Positions 9,210 through 17,877 of a stretch of 64,000 nucleotides of DNA are shown here, one piece after another. The stretch is taken from positions 930,001-994,000 of the forward strand of contig NZ_CP084463.1 in the NCBI RefSeq assembly GCF_020405185.1, given 5' to 3'. How positions within the stretch are numbered: the first letter of the stretch is position 1; the number at the start of each line of letters is the position of its first letter. A program made the translations under genes and the position numbers. This DNA is from Halomicrobium salinisoli (lineage in GTDB: Archaea > Halobacteriota > Halobacteria > Halobacteriales > Haloarculaceae). The notes under the pieces were generated by a model. The model was not told where the DNA came from. It was given only the letters and a program-made list of their open reading frames with translations, and ran no database searches.

Positions 9210-10181
9210 ATGAGTCCAGACGACGACGATGCCGAGAACAGCGTCCGCGAGGCCGTCGAGCGGTCCCGTCACGGCGCGCCGGCCGCGGGCGCGGTGGTGC
9301 GCGACCGCTTCTCGTCGGACGAGGTGTTCCAGCGCATCCTCGCCGCCGCGGACGAGGAGATCTCCGTCGGCTCCCGGGAGCTGTTCTTCAGCGGGCTGGC
9401 CGCCGGGTTCGCCATCACGATCACCTTTCTCGTCTACACGGCGATGTACGCCAAGACCGGCGGCGACCCGGTGCTGAGCGCCATCCTCTACCCGCTGGGG
9501 TTCATTTACATCATCCTCGGGGACTACCAGCTCTACACCGAGAACACGCTCCCGCCGGTGACGCTCGTACTGGAGCGGCTGGCGAGCGTGCCGGCGCTGT
9601 TGCGCATCTGGGTGGTCGTCCTGCTGGCCAACCTGGCCGGCGGTACGGCGGGCGCGTTCGCGCTGGCCTCGACGGACGTGTTCACCGCCGACGCGGCCCT
9701 CGCGGCCGAGGGGTTCGCGCGGACCGCCATCGAGACGCCGCAGGCCACGCTGTTCATGAAGGCCGTCTTCGCGGGCCTGATCGTCGCCGGCGTCGTCTGG
9801 GTGGACTACGCGTCGCGGGACACCATCTCGCGGCTCGTCCTCGTGTACGTCGCCTTCCTCGCCATCCCCTTCGCCAACCTCTACCACGTCGTCGTCTCGT
9901 ACACGGAGATGGTCTACCTGGTCTTCGTCGGCGAGGTGGCGCTGATGACGGGGCTGGTGGAGTTCGTCATTCCCGTGCTGGTGGGCAACTCCGTCGGCGG
10001 CGTCGTGCTGGTGACGGTGGTGAACTACTTCCAGACCACCGAGCGCCGCCTGGAGACGGCCCGCGACGACGGCGTCGAGCGACGGCTCGCCGTCGGCGAG
10101 TGGCTGCTCGGCTCGCTCGTCGGCCGATCGTACGTCCCGGCGCGGGGCGAACCTGAGCCCGAACCGCGGACCGACGACTGA
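9210..10181 (+). CDS. Formate/nitrite transporter (FNT) family channel
   Basis: A 323-residue membrane protein with about six transmembrane segments between residues 55 and 265, preceded by a charged N-terminus that includes the FNT-like AADEEISVGSRELF segment. Family features are LFFSGLAAGFAITI, GFIYIILGDYQLYTENTLPP, FMKAVFAGLIVAGVVW and GNSVGGVVLVTVVNY. FNT proteins are pentameric channels for small monocarboxylates or nitrite/hydrosulfide. This one looks like the longer YfdC-type branch, so the transported ion is not clear. No formate or nitrite enzyme gene is adjacent. Confidence 0.8.
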   Translation: MSPDDDDAENSVREAVERSRHGAPAAGAVVRDRFSSDEVFQRILAAADEEISVGSRELFFSGLAAGFAITITFLVYTAMYAKTGGDPVLSAILYPLGFIYIILGDYQLYTENTLPPVTLVLERLASVPALLRIWVVVLLANLAGGTAGAFALASTDVFTADAALAAEGFARTAIETPQATLFMKAVFAGLIVAGVVWVDYASRDTISRLVLVYVAFLAIPFANLYHVVVSYTEMVYLVFVGEVALMTGLVEFVIPVLVGNSVGGVVLVTVVNYFQTTERRLETARDDGVERRLAVGEWLLGSLVGRSYVPARGEPEPEPRTDD

Positions 10182-10441
10182 CGCGAGACGCCGAGCGGAG
10201 CGAGGCGTCTCGTTAGAGCGAGCGGGAGCGACCGCAGGGAGCGACACGCGAGCCGTGAGATTCCGACCGGAGCGAGGAATCTCAGACTGAGCGAACGGGG
10301 AGCGAAGCGACCCGTGAGCAGCGAGGACGACCGAAGGGAGTCTTCGTCCAGAGCGAGCGCGAGCGAGGTCCGGACCGCGCTCCCGGCCGCGCGCCGCCGG
10401 GCACGGGCGCTTTTATTGGTCCTCGCGCCGTCGGTACGGAC
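10182..10441. repeat. GAGCGA-type low-complexity spacer with a promoter at its end
   Basis: This 260-base spacer is built of imperfect GAGCGA / GCGAGC-type units that read into each other on both strands. It contains a 37-base segment (10289-10325) that recurs exactly at 42520-42556. No credible gene lies in it. At 10411-10416 a TTTTAT box sits 26-31 bases before the next ATG and is the likely promoter of that gene. Confidence 0.6.
10289..10325. repeat. Copy 1 of a 37-base dispersed repeat
   Basis: Identical over 37 bases to 42520-42556, both in non-coding DNA. The unit contains GAGCGAACGGGGAGCG followed by AAGCGACCCGTGAGCAG. Flanking bases differ at both ends, so the match is bounded. Confidence 0.75.
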
Positions 10442-11167
10442 ATGTCACGCGACCTGACCCTCGTCCGCCTCGACCTGCACTGGGTGCCGGCGGAGCGGAT
10501 CGCCGAGGCAGTCCCGGGCGTCTCGCCCGACGACCTGCCGGAGGAACTGCGCCGGTCCGAACCGACCGACGCGGTGGCGAGTCCCTTCCCGTCGGAGCAG
10601 TGGACCGGTGGTCCCGAGGGCCGGTCCCGCCGGCGTCCCGGCGAGCGCGCCGCGCGACTGGGCGAACCGACCGAGTCCGACCCAACGACCGAACGCCGCC
10701 CGGAAGCGACGGCCGTCGCCGCCGATCAGCGGCGGGGCAGCACGTCCGACGACCGGCGCCACCGGCGCCACAGCGGCGAGACGCCGCCGCCGGGCGTCCC
10801 GACTCCCAGGGCGGAGGACGAGTCGGGCGGGAAGAGCAAGCTGCTGCTCCTGGGCGGCGCCGCCGTCGCGGTCCTTGGCGCGCTCGCGGCCGCGGCCGGA
10901 CTCCTCTGGAAGAAGAAGAGTGGCGGCGGGGACGAGCAGAGCGACGGGAAGAAGCGGGGTGGCAGCGACGAGTCGTCCGAATCGGGCATCAAGGGGAAGA
11001 TTCCCGTGATCGGCGGGGGCGGCGAGGACGAGGGCGACCAGCGTGAGGAGCGCGAGCCCCGGACCGAGCGGGGGCACACGAGCGCCGCCCCCATCGTCGG
11101 GATGACCGCGCTGGCGGCGATGGCCGCGTTCGTCCGGCGCTTCCTGGTGTGGCCCCGCGGTCGGTAG
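10442..11167 (+). CDS. Haloarchaeal protein with disordered middle and two C-terminal TM segments
   Basis: A 241-residue protein I cannot assign. The first 40 residues look folded (SRDLTLVRLDLHWVPAERIA). Residues about 45-130 are Arg/Glu/Pro-rich and probably disordered. A transmembrane helix follows (KLLLLGGAAVAVLGALAAAA, about 135-155), then a Gly/Ser/Asp-rich linker and a second hydrophobic segment near the C-terminus ending in FLVWPRGR. A TATA-like box 26-31 bases upstream supports the ATG and a leaderless start. Confidence 0.65.
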   Translation: MSRDLTLVRLDLHWVPAERIAEAVPGVSPDDLPEELRRSEPTDAVASPFPSEQWTGGPEGRSRRRPGERAARLGEPTESDPTTERRPEATAVAADQRRGSTSDDRRHRRHSGETPPPGVPTPRAEDESGGKSKLLLLGGAAVAVLGALAAAAGLLWKKKSGGGDEQSDGKKRGGSDESSESGIKGKIPVIGGGGEDEGDQREEREPRTERGHTSAAPIVGMTALAAMAAFVRRFLVWPRGR

Positions 11168-11249
11168 TGTGTCGACACGGCCGAGACTGTGACGACCGGG
11201 ACCGCCGGGGACCGCCAGCCTAAAGCGCTCGGCAGGGCTGCCTACGGGC

Positions 11250-13715
11250 ATGGAATTCCACGACGCGGCGAACTTTCTCCTCGACCTGCGGCGGTTCGCC
11301 CTGCGTCCCGGGACCGACGCCACCCGGGAGCTCCTCGCCGAGCTCGGCGATCCACACGAGGGGCTGGACTGCGTCCAGATCGCCGGCTCGAACGGGAAGG
11401 GCTCGACCGCGCGCATGGTCGAGCGGACGCTCCGCGAGGCCGGGCTGGACGTCGGTCTCTACACGTCGCCCCACCTCGACGACGTCCGCGAGCGGATCCA
11501 GGTCAACGGCCGGAAGCTCCCCGAGGCCGACCTCGTCGAGTTCGTCGAGGCGGTCGAGCCGTACGTCACCGACCGCGGGGCCGAGGGCGCGTCGCCGACC
11601 TTCTTCGAGACGCTGACGGCGATGGCCCTCTGGGAGTTCGACCGGCGGGACGTCGACGTCGCGGTCGTCGAGGTCGGCATCGGCGGCAAGCTCGACGCCA
11701 CGAGCGTGATCGACCCCGTCGCGAGCGCCGTCACCAGCGTGGCGCTCGAACACACCGGCATCCTCGGTGACACGATCGAGGAGATCGCCCGCGACGTGGC
11801 CCACGTCGCGCCGGCCGAGCGGCCGCTGGTCACGGCCGCTGCGGGCGACGCGCTCGGCGCCGTCCGCGAGGTGGCCGGCGACGTGGTTCAGGTGGCGCCC
11901 GACGGGGCTGGCGGTGGGACGGACGACGGGGCGAGCGACGCCGACGTCACCGTCGAGTACGGCGGCCGCGAGGGGCTGGAGGGCGCGGTGACGCTCGCCG
12001 GATCGGACTGGCGCGTCGAGACGCGCCTGCCCCTGCTGGGCGCTCACCAGGCCGCCAACGCCGGCGTCGCGGCGGCGCTGTGCCGGCAGGTGGCCGACGT
12101 CGACGAGGCGACGCTGGCCCGCGGCCTGCGCAACGCCCACTGGCCGGGCCGCTTCGAGGTGATGAGTCGGGATCCGCTGGTCGTCCTCGACGGCGCGCAC
12201 AACCCCGGCGGCGTCGAGCGCGTCGCCGAGACGCTCGGGGAGTTCGACTACGACGAGTTGCACGTCGTCGCGGGCGCGATGGTCGACAAGGACGTCCGCG
12301 AGATGGCCGGGCACCTGCCGGCGGACCACGTCGTCGCCTGCCAGCCAGACGTCGACCGCGCCGAGACCGACGACGTCGTCGCGCGGGCGTTCGCGGACGC
12401 CACGGAGGCCGAGGTGGAGACCCGGGCCGACGCCGCTGGCGCGTTCGACGTCGCCCGCGAGGCGGCCGGCGAGAACGACTGCGTGCTGGTGACGGGGTCG
12501 CTGTACGCCGTCGCCGAGGTGCGCCGGCGCTGGGTCCGCCCGATGATCGAGAAGCGCCTCGACGACGTCGACGAGGCCCGCGAGGCGATCAAAGCGGCCC
12601 ACGTCACCGACGCCGGCGCCTGGCGCATGGGCGGCAAGGCCGTCCACCGCGTCGTCCGGACGCGGGTCCAGCCCCGGCAGGCCAGCTACCTCAAGGAGGA
12701 GCTGCTGTCGCTCGGCGGGGAGTGCGCCGTCTCCGGGCTGAACGAGCAGGACCGCGAGCCCCTGGAGGTCCTCATGATGGGGACGATGGCCCAGTACAAG
12801 CGCCTGGCCGAGAAGCTCGACGGACACCCCTACGGGCTCTCCGCGTTCGCCGAGGAACTGCGGGCGGCCCTGGACATCCGGCAGCCCGACGACTCGCGTG
12901 GTTACCCGTGGGAGGACGGCACCGCCGTCATGGGCATCCTCAACGTGACGCCGGACTCGTTCCACGACGGCGGCCAGTTCGACGGCCGGGAGGACGCCGT
13001 CGCCCGCGCCGAGGCGATGGTCGAGGCGGGGGCCGACATCGTCGACGTCGGCGGGGAGTCGACCCGTCCCGGGGCCGATCCGGTCCCCGAGCAGGAGGAG
13101 ATCGACCGCGTCGTCCCAGTGATCGAGGCGATCGCCGACCTCGACGCGATGATCTCGATCGACACCAGGAAGGCCGAGGTCGCCCGCGCGGCGCTGGACG
13201 CGGGCGCCGACGTCCTCAACGACGTTTCGGGGCTCGAGGACCCGGAGATGCGGCTGGTCGCGGCCGAGTACGACGCGCCCGTGGTCGTGATGCACAGCAT
13301 CGAGGCGCCGGTCGACCCGGACACGGACGTCCACTACGACGACGTCGTCCAGGACGTGATCGACCAGCTCCGGGAGCGGGTCCTGCTGGCCGAGAAGGCC
13401 GGCCTCGACCGCGAACAGATCATCGTCGACCCGGGCATCGGGTTCGGCAAGTCCGCCGCCGAGAGCTTCGAGCTGCTCGGGCGGACCCACGAGTTCGCGT
13501 CGCTGGGCTGTCCGGTGCTGATCGGCCACTCCCACAAGTCCTTCCTCGCGGGCGCGGGCGGCGAGGCCGGGGACGCGCCCGACGCCACGGTGGCGGCGAC
13601 GGCGCTGGCGGCCGAGCGTGGCGCTGACATCGTCCGCGTCCACGACGTCGAGCGGAACGCCGCGGCCGTGAACGTCGTCGCCGCGGCCGACGACCCCGAG
13701 TCGATCGACGGCTGA
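11250..13715 (+). CDS. folCP: FolC-FolP fusion: folylpolyglutamate synthase and dihydropteroate synthase
   Basis: An 821-residue bifunctional folate enzyme. Residues 1-420 are a Mur-ligase-like FolC with the ATP loop GSNGKGSTARMVE, TSPHL, EVGIGGKLDATSV and DGAHNPGG. Residues 425-555 (from ARMGGKAVHR-like region to EELRAAL) match the N-terminal extension seen on some bacterial dihydropteroate synthases, with LKEELLSLGGECAVS. Residues 560-821 are the FolP TIM barrel: MGILNVTPDSF, GGESTRPGA, DVSGLEDPEM, DPGIGFGKS and IGHSHKSF. FolC-FolP fusions are known in haloarchaea. A CCTAAAGC box 28 bases ahead of the ATG suggests leaderless transcription. Confidence 0.95.
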   Translation: MEFHDAANFLLDLRRFALRPGTDATRELLAELGDPHEGLDCVQIAGSNGKGSTARMVERTLREAGLDVGLYTSPHLDDVRERIQVNGRKLPEADLVEFVEAVEPYVTDRGAEGASPTFFETLTAMALWEFDRRDVDVAVVEVGIGGKLDATSVIDPVASAVTSVALEHTGILGDTIEEIARDVAHVAPAERPLVTAAAGDALGAVREVAGDVVQVAPDGAGGGTDDGASDADVTVEYGGREGLEGAVTLAGSDWRVETRLPLLGAHQAANAGVAAALCRQVADVDEATLARGLRNAHWPGRFEVMSRDPLVVLDGAHNPGGVERVAETLGEFDYDELHVVAGAMVDKDVREMAGHLPADHVVACQPDVDRAETDDVVARAFADATEAEVETRADAAGAFDVAREAAGENDCVLVTGSLYAVAEVRRRWVRPMIEKRLDDVDEAREAIKAAHVTDAGAWRMGGKAVHRVVRTRVQPRQASYLKEELLSLGGECAVSGLNEQDREPLEVLMMGTMAQYKRLAEKLDGHPYGLSAFAEELRAALDIRQPDDSRGYPWEDGTAVMGILNVTPDSFHDGGQFDGREDAVARAEAMVEAGADIVDVGGESTRPGADPVPEQEEIDRVVPVIEAIADLDAMISIDTRKAEVARAALDAGADVLNDVSGLEDPEMRLVAAEYDAPVVVMHSIEAPVDPDTDVHYDDVVQDVIDQLRERVLLAEKAGLDREQIIVDPGIGFGKSAAESFELLGRTHEFASLGCPVLIGHSHKSFLAGAGGEAGDAPDATVAATALAAERGADIVRVHDVERNAAAVNVVAAADDPESIDG

Positions 13716-13802
13716 CGGTCGCCCGACGACGGGGGTCCGAGGCGTCAGCCGATCGACCAGTTACCGAAGGGTACTCAACCCAGCAACACGTCAACTGCGT
13801 CG

Positions 13803-15014
13803 ATGGCAACCGAGTGCGCGGGGAGTCAATGGCCGTTCGCGACTGCCGGCCGATCGGCGCCTCGCCGGTCCGTCGGCGCCGATGGCGCCATGGCAGTCCT
13901 GAACGCGGCTGCCGACGCGCTGGACACCGACGCTCTCGAGCTTCCGACGCTCAACGACCGAGTCGACCCGGACTACCTCGCCCGGATTCCCGACGCGACG
14001 ACGGCGGACGACGGCGTCCGCGTCGCCGTCGAGGTCTCCTTCGGGGACGTTCGCGTCCTGCTCACGGACGAGGGGCGCGTCGCCGCCTATCCGGACGAGG
14101 AGGCCGGCGACCTCCGGCCGACGGCGACCGCGGACCACGACTGGACCGGACCGGGATCGATCCTCGACACGATCGCGGACGCGGTCGCGACCGCCGACGG
14201 CGATGCCGGCGCTTCGACGGAAGAACTGCTCCGGCGGGTCGATCCCGAGACGATCGATCGCGTCGTCCGACCGATGGCCGGCGGCACCGAGCGCACCGAC
14301 AGCCGCCTCCTGCTCTCGATCGACGGCTACGAGGTGACCGTGGCGCCCGACGGTCGAATCGCCGTCGAGCCGTCGCTGTCGGCGCTCGAACGCGCCGGCG
14401 CGGCGCTGCTCGTCGTCGGATCGGTCCCCGAACAGGAGTTCGACCGGGCCGTCTCGGCGCTGCTGGGCGGGCCGGAGGAGGAGCGCTGGCCCGTGTTCGT
14501 CCTGCACGGCCGCGACGTCGAGACGGCGAGCCGCCGGCTCTCGATGGCCGACGCGTCGCCCGCCTCGGCCACGGTGCTCGACCACCGCGCGCGGGCCCGC
14601 AGCGGAGCGGCGGCGACGGCCGGCGACGGCGGCGAGACCGATCCGCTCCCGAGCGTGATCCCGGTCGCCGAGGAGATGGACGCGCTTCCCGACGCGGTCC
14701 GGGAGACGGTCGGCGGCCCCGAGACGACGACGCCCGGCGAGCTGCGGCTCTGCGTCGACTCCCTGGACGCGATGGTCGAGGCGAGCGGCGTCGATTCCGT
14801 CCGGCAGGCCCTGGAACCGCTCTGTGAGACGGTGCGCGAACACCGCGGCGTCGGTCAGTTCCTGCTGCCCGGCGACGCCGACGACGACGCGGTGTGCCGG
14901 CTCGCCCCCGCTTTCGACGCCGTGGTGACGCTGCGGACCGGCGACGCCGGCGTCGAGCAGCGCTGGCGGCTGACGGGGACGGGCCACGAGACGTCGTGGT
15001 TCCCCGTCCGATGA
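13803..15014 (+). CDS. Tandem HalOD1-like domains with degenerate RecA-like (DUF7504-like) domain
   Basis: A 403-residue probable signalling protein. Two repeats resemble the halobacterial output domain HalOD1. The first (about 30-100) has LNDRVDPDYLARI and VEVSFGDVRVLLTDEGRVAAY; the second (about 120-195) has LLRRVDPETIDRVV and LLSIDGYEVTVAPDGRIAVE. Residues 200-403 look like the haloarchaeal DUF7504 group: a RecA/KaiC-like fold without a Walker A loop (GAALLVVGSVPEQEFDRAVS), then LCVDSLDAMV and a closing HETSWFPV. The ATG at 13890 is an alternative start that removes a basic N-terminus. The stop overlaps the next start (ATGA), so the products are translationally coupled. Domain names are from recall of family patterns. 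Confidence 0.7.
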   Translation: MATECAGSQWPFATAGRSAPRRSVGADGAMAVLNAAADALDTDALELPTLNDRVDPDYLARIPDATTADDGVRVAVEVSFGDVRVLLTDEGRVAAYPDEEAGDLRPTATADHDWTGPGSILDTIADAVATADGDAGASTEELLRRVDPETIDRVVRPMAGGTERTDSRLLLSIDGYEVTVAPDGRIAVEPSLSALERAGAALLVVGSVPEQEFDRAVSALLGGPEEERWPVFVLHGRDVETASRRLSMADASPASATVLDHRARARSGAAATAGDGGETDPLPSVIPVAEEMDALPDAVRETVGGPETTTPGELRLCVDSLDAMVEASGVDSVRQALEPLCETVREHRGVGQFLLPGDADDDAVCRLAPAFDAVVTLRTGDAGVEQRWRLTGTGHETSWFPVR

Positions 15015-17074
15015 CCGTCGAACTGCTCCCCGCCCCGGACCGGCCGGGACTCACCGTCGTCGACCGGATCGAGGGGAGACGCTTCCCACTCACCACGCGG
15101 CGGCCCGTCGACCCGGAACCGGGCGACGACGGGCGGTTCCGGGACCCGGTCGACGCGGCGGTGCGCTGTCGCGTCGGCGAACTAGAACTGCCCTACGTCG
15201 TCGCGGCGTACGTCCGCGACGCCGACGGCGAGATGATCGCAGAGTGCCACGAGTTCGCCGACCGGGAGCTCCCCGACGGCGAGTACGAGGTGGAACTGGC
15301 CGCGCCGGTGAAGGTCTACCTGCGGGTCGCCGGTCCGCTGGCGGTCGACTCGACCAGCGACGAGATGCGAATCGCCTTCGGCGAGCGCCGGCGGGTCGAC
15401 GTCGGCGCGCGCTCCTTCCACGAACACCCGGCGGCGACGATCACGACGACGGCCGCTCCCGAGGACCTGATGGCGGCCGTCTCGACGTTCGGCTCCGCGC
15501 TGAAGACGACGAGCCCGGAGCGTTCGTTCCCCTCGCTGCGGGGGCATCCGCCGACGGTCGAACTCGGGGACGCGCTCTCGGTCCCCGACGGAGTCGCTCC
15601 TCCGGCGACCGACCTGTGCATCGAGGTGCCGCGCGAGCGGTCGGCCGTCTACGCCGTCGCGACGCTGGCCCACTACCTCGGGGCTCGCGTTCGGCCGGGA
15701 CCGGAGCCGCGACTGCTGGCGGACGGGGACGTCCTGGGCGTCCTCGACGGTCCGGAGGGACTGGAGGGAGCCGTCACGGAGACGCTCCGGCACCTGTTCC
15801 TGCTCGACTGCGTCGTCCGGACCGAGGGCCGCTACCGGCTCGACCTCTACGAGCGGCGGCGGCTCGAGGAGCGGGTCGACCTGCCGCTCGAGGAGCTCTA
15901 CCGCGCGCCGATCGCGGAGCGGACGCGGCGGTACCTCGACGTGGCCACCGAGGCCGTCGACGACCTGGTGCCGAGGTGGACGCTCGCGACGCACCTGTCG
16001 CCGGCGCCCGAGGCGGCGGAACTGCTCCCCTACGCGGCCAACGCCCTGTCGCTGATCGCCGTCCAGCGCTCCCGGTCCGGCGGTGACCGATCGGCCCCGC
16101 CGCCGGGGTACGACGCCTTCGTCGAGGCCGGCGACGCCGGTGGGGCCGGCGACGCTGCGGACGGGGACCGCTACGTCCACGTCTCCGGGCCCGACGCCAT
16201 CGAGCGGGCCTGGGTCGGCGACGGCCGCGCGGTGAACGCCAACGACCTGCACCCGGCCGGCGTCCGGCACCGGCTCGCCGGCGAGTCGAGCGAGGGCCCC
16301 GTCGAGATCGCGCTGGTCTGCAACGACGAGCGGATGCTCGCGGAGATCGGCGACGGCGACCTGTACGGCGACCGCGAGGAGCTACCGTTCGAGGTGGCCG
16401 TCCACCGCGAGGTCTCGTGCGATCGGCTCCGGTCGCTGCTCGCCGAGGACCTGGACTTCCTCCACTACGTCGGCCACGTCGAGCGGTCGGGACTGATCTG
16501 TCCCGACGGCGCCCTCGACGCCGCCGACCTCGATGCGGTCGGCGTGGACACCTTCTTCCTGAACGGCTGTCGCTCCTACGATCAGGGCCGCCTCCTCGTC
16601 GAGAAGGGCGGCGTCGGCGGCATCGTCACCCACGGCGCCGTCGACGACGCGAACGCCACGGCCGTCGGCCGCCTCGTGGCCGGCCTGCTCAACGCGGGGT
16701 ACTCGCTGCGCTCGGCGCTGGCCGTCGCCGGGCGCGGCTACGCGGTCGAGGGTCGGTACGACGTCGTCGGTGACGGCGCCGTTCAGGTCGCCCAGTCCGA
16801 GAGCGGGACGCCGAACCTCATCTCCGTCTCCGAGACCGCCGACGGCTACGAGGTAGCGATCACGACCTATCCGGCGCTCGGGACGGCGATGGGCGCCTGT
16901 TACACGCCCCACACCCCCAGCGTCGACCGGCACTTCCTCGTCGGCGGCGAGCTACCGCCGTTCGAGCTGACGCTGCCGGAGGTGCTCAACCTGCTCTCGC
17001 TGGAGCGGGTGCCGGCGATGATCGACGGAGAACTGCGCTGGTCGACGGACGTTTCGCCTGCCGATCTGCCCTAG
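15011..17074 (+). CDS. CHAT-domain (caspase-fold) cysteine peptidase
   Basis: A 687-residue protein. The C-terminal part carries a CHAT/caspase-like active site: FLHYVGHVERSG places a histidine at 489 in the Gly-His position, and FFLNGCRSYDQG places a cysteine at 520. VGGIVTHGAVDDANA and GLLNAGYSLRSAL follow, as in CHAT peptidases. Residues 1-370 are a mixed alpha/beta region with no named domain seen and no TPR repeats. Its ATG overlaps the stop of the HalOD1 protein gene by 4 bases, so the two are translated together and probably work together. Its own stop overlaps a convergent small gene. A regulated protease in stress or defence signalling is inference. Confidence 0.75.
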   Translation: MTVELLPAPDRPGLTVVDRIEGRRFPLTTRRPVDPEPGDDGRFRDPVDAAVRCRVGELELPYVVAAYVRDADGEMIAECHEFADRELPDGEYEVELAAPVKVYLRVAGPLAVDSTSDEMRIAFGERRRVDVGARSFHEHPAATITTTAAPEDLMAAVSTFGSALKTTSPERSFPSLRGHPPTVELGDALSVPDGVAPPATDLCIEVPRERSAVYAVATLAHYLGARVRPGPEPRLLADGDVLGVLDGPEGLEGAVTETLRHLFLLDCVVRTEGRYRLDLYERRRLEERVDLPLEELYRAPIAERTRRYLDVATEAVDDLVPRWTLATHLSPAPEAAELLPYAANALSLIAVQRSRSGGDRSAPPPGYDAFVEAGDAGGAGDAADGDRYVHVSGPDAIERAWVGDGRAVNANDLHPAGVRHRLAGESSEGPVEIALVCNDERMLAEIGDGDLYGDREELPFEVAVHREVSCDRLRSLLAEDLDFLHYVGHVERSGLICPDGALDAADLDAVGVDTFFLNGCRSYDQGRLLVEKGGVGGIVTHGAVDDANATAVGRLVAGLLNAGYSLRSALAVAGRGYAVEGRYDVVGDGAVQVAQSESGTPNLISVSETADGYEVAITTYPALGTAMGACYTPHTPSVDRHFLVGGELPPFELTLPEVLNLLSLERVPAMIDGELRWSTDVSPADLP

Positions 17075-17202
17075 GCCGTCGTCGAGCCGTTGGCGGCGAT
17101 CGCGGAGCCGGCCTGGGTGAGCAACACGCAGGCCGTCAGGAGGGCGCCCATCAGTCGCGGGTGGTCAGCGAGGAACTCGGTCAGAGCGTTGCGTTCGGAC
17201 AT
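17071..17202 (-). CDS. 43-residue membrane peptide (DUF7503-like)
   Basis: A short ORF encoding a soluble N-terminus (MSERNALTEFLADHPRLM) and one hydrophobic segment (GALLTACVLLTQAGSAIAA). The pattern resembles tiny haloarchaeal proteins of the DUF7503 type (HPR...G.L...LLTQ.G.A.A), which I recall near DUF7504 genes. Only 4 bases of its stop overlap the end of the CHAT peptidase gene on the other strand. An unusually AT-rich promoter supports it as real. The function is unknown; it could be a membrane effector or a partner of the adjacent signalling proteins. Confidence 0.65.
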   Translation of the reverse strand: MSERNALTEFLADHPRLMGALLTACVLLTQAGSAIAANGSTTA

Positions 17203-17246
17203 TGCGTTCTCGTGTGAGATGGGAAACAACATCTGCTTTGTGGCTA

Positions 17247-17254
17247 GTTTATAA
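17247..17254 (-). promoter_or_regulatory. TATA box of the 43-residue peptide gene
   Basis: On the minus strand the sequence reads TTATTATAAACTAG, a strong archaeal TATA box in otherwise GC-rich DNA. Transcription should start near 17223, leaving a leader of about 20 bases before the ATG. No purine-rich Shine-Dalgarno stretch is evident in that leader. Confidence 0.6.
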
Positions 17255-17294
17255 TAACTGGTTGGTACGTACTCGGTAGTAACACGTCTCCCGG

Positions 17295-17777
17295 TCAGTC
17301 GAGCTCCCGCTCGACGACGCGGCCCCACGTCTCCAGCCCCGCGTCCTCGTAGAAGGCCAGCGCCCCGTCGTTGCCCGCGACGCAGGCCAGCGCGACGTAC
17401 TCGCAGTCCCGTTCGCGGGCCCACGATTCGATCCACGCCAGCAGTGCCGCGCCGTGGCCCCGACCTCGGTAGACCTCGTCGACGACGAAGTCGTGGATCC
17501 AGGCGTGTCGCCGGTGGTGGAGCACCCGCTGGACCGAGACGCCCGCGACGGCGACGAGTTCCGCGTCCGGTTCGGGCTCGCCCTCCGCGACGGCGTCGGT
17601 GTCGGCCGGTCCGTCTGCCAGTTCGTCCTCGCCCACGTAGTAGCCGTAGAGCCGGTAGTCGTCCTCCTCGCGCCACGAGCGGACGAACGACTCGTCCTCG
17701 TGGGACCACAGCTGCCGGAGGATCGGGACCGCCGCGTCCCACTCCGCGTCGGTGGTCAGCCGCGTGACCGTCGGCAT
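17295..17777 (-). CDS. GNAT-family N-acetyltransferase
   Basis: A 160-residue acetyltransferase. The acetyl-CoA-binding motif A is in DFVVDEVYRGRGHGAALLAW, followed by the motif B pattern GNDGALAFYEDAGLETWGR. The start is the ATG at 17777 (MPTVTRL), supported by a TTTTTGA stretch about 28 bases upstream. Residues 60-75 hold an acidic loop not usual in GNATs. The substrate is unknown. It is divergent from the methyltransferase gene, with 100 bases of shared control region. Confidence 0.85.
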   Translation of the reverse strand: MPTVTRLTTDAEWDAAVPILRQLWSHEDESFVRSWREEDDYRLYGYYVGEDELADGPADTDAVAEGEPEPDAELVAVAGVSVQRVLHHRRHAWIHDFVVDEVYRGRGHGAALLAWIESWARERDCEYVALACVAGNDGALAFYEDAGLETWGRVVERELD

Positions 17778-17877
17778 GGGAGCGGCGTCGGTACGAGCAG
17801 TCAAAAACCCTCTCCCGCCGTGCCAGCCGCTCCCGGACCACCACAAGGTACTTTCTGGCCCGGCGAGACGCGCGTCC

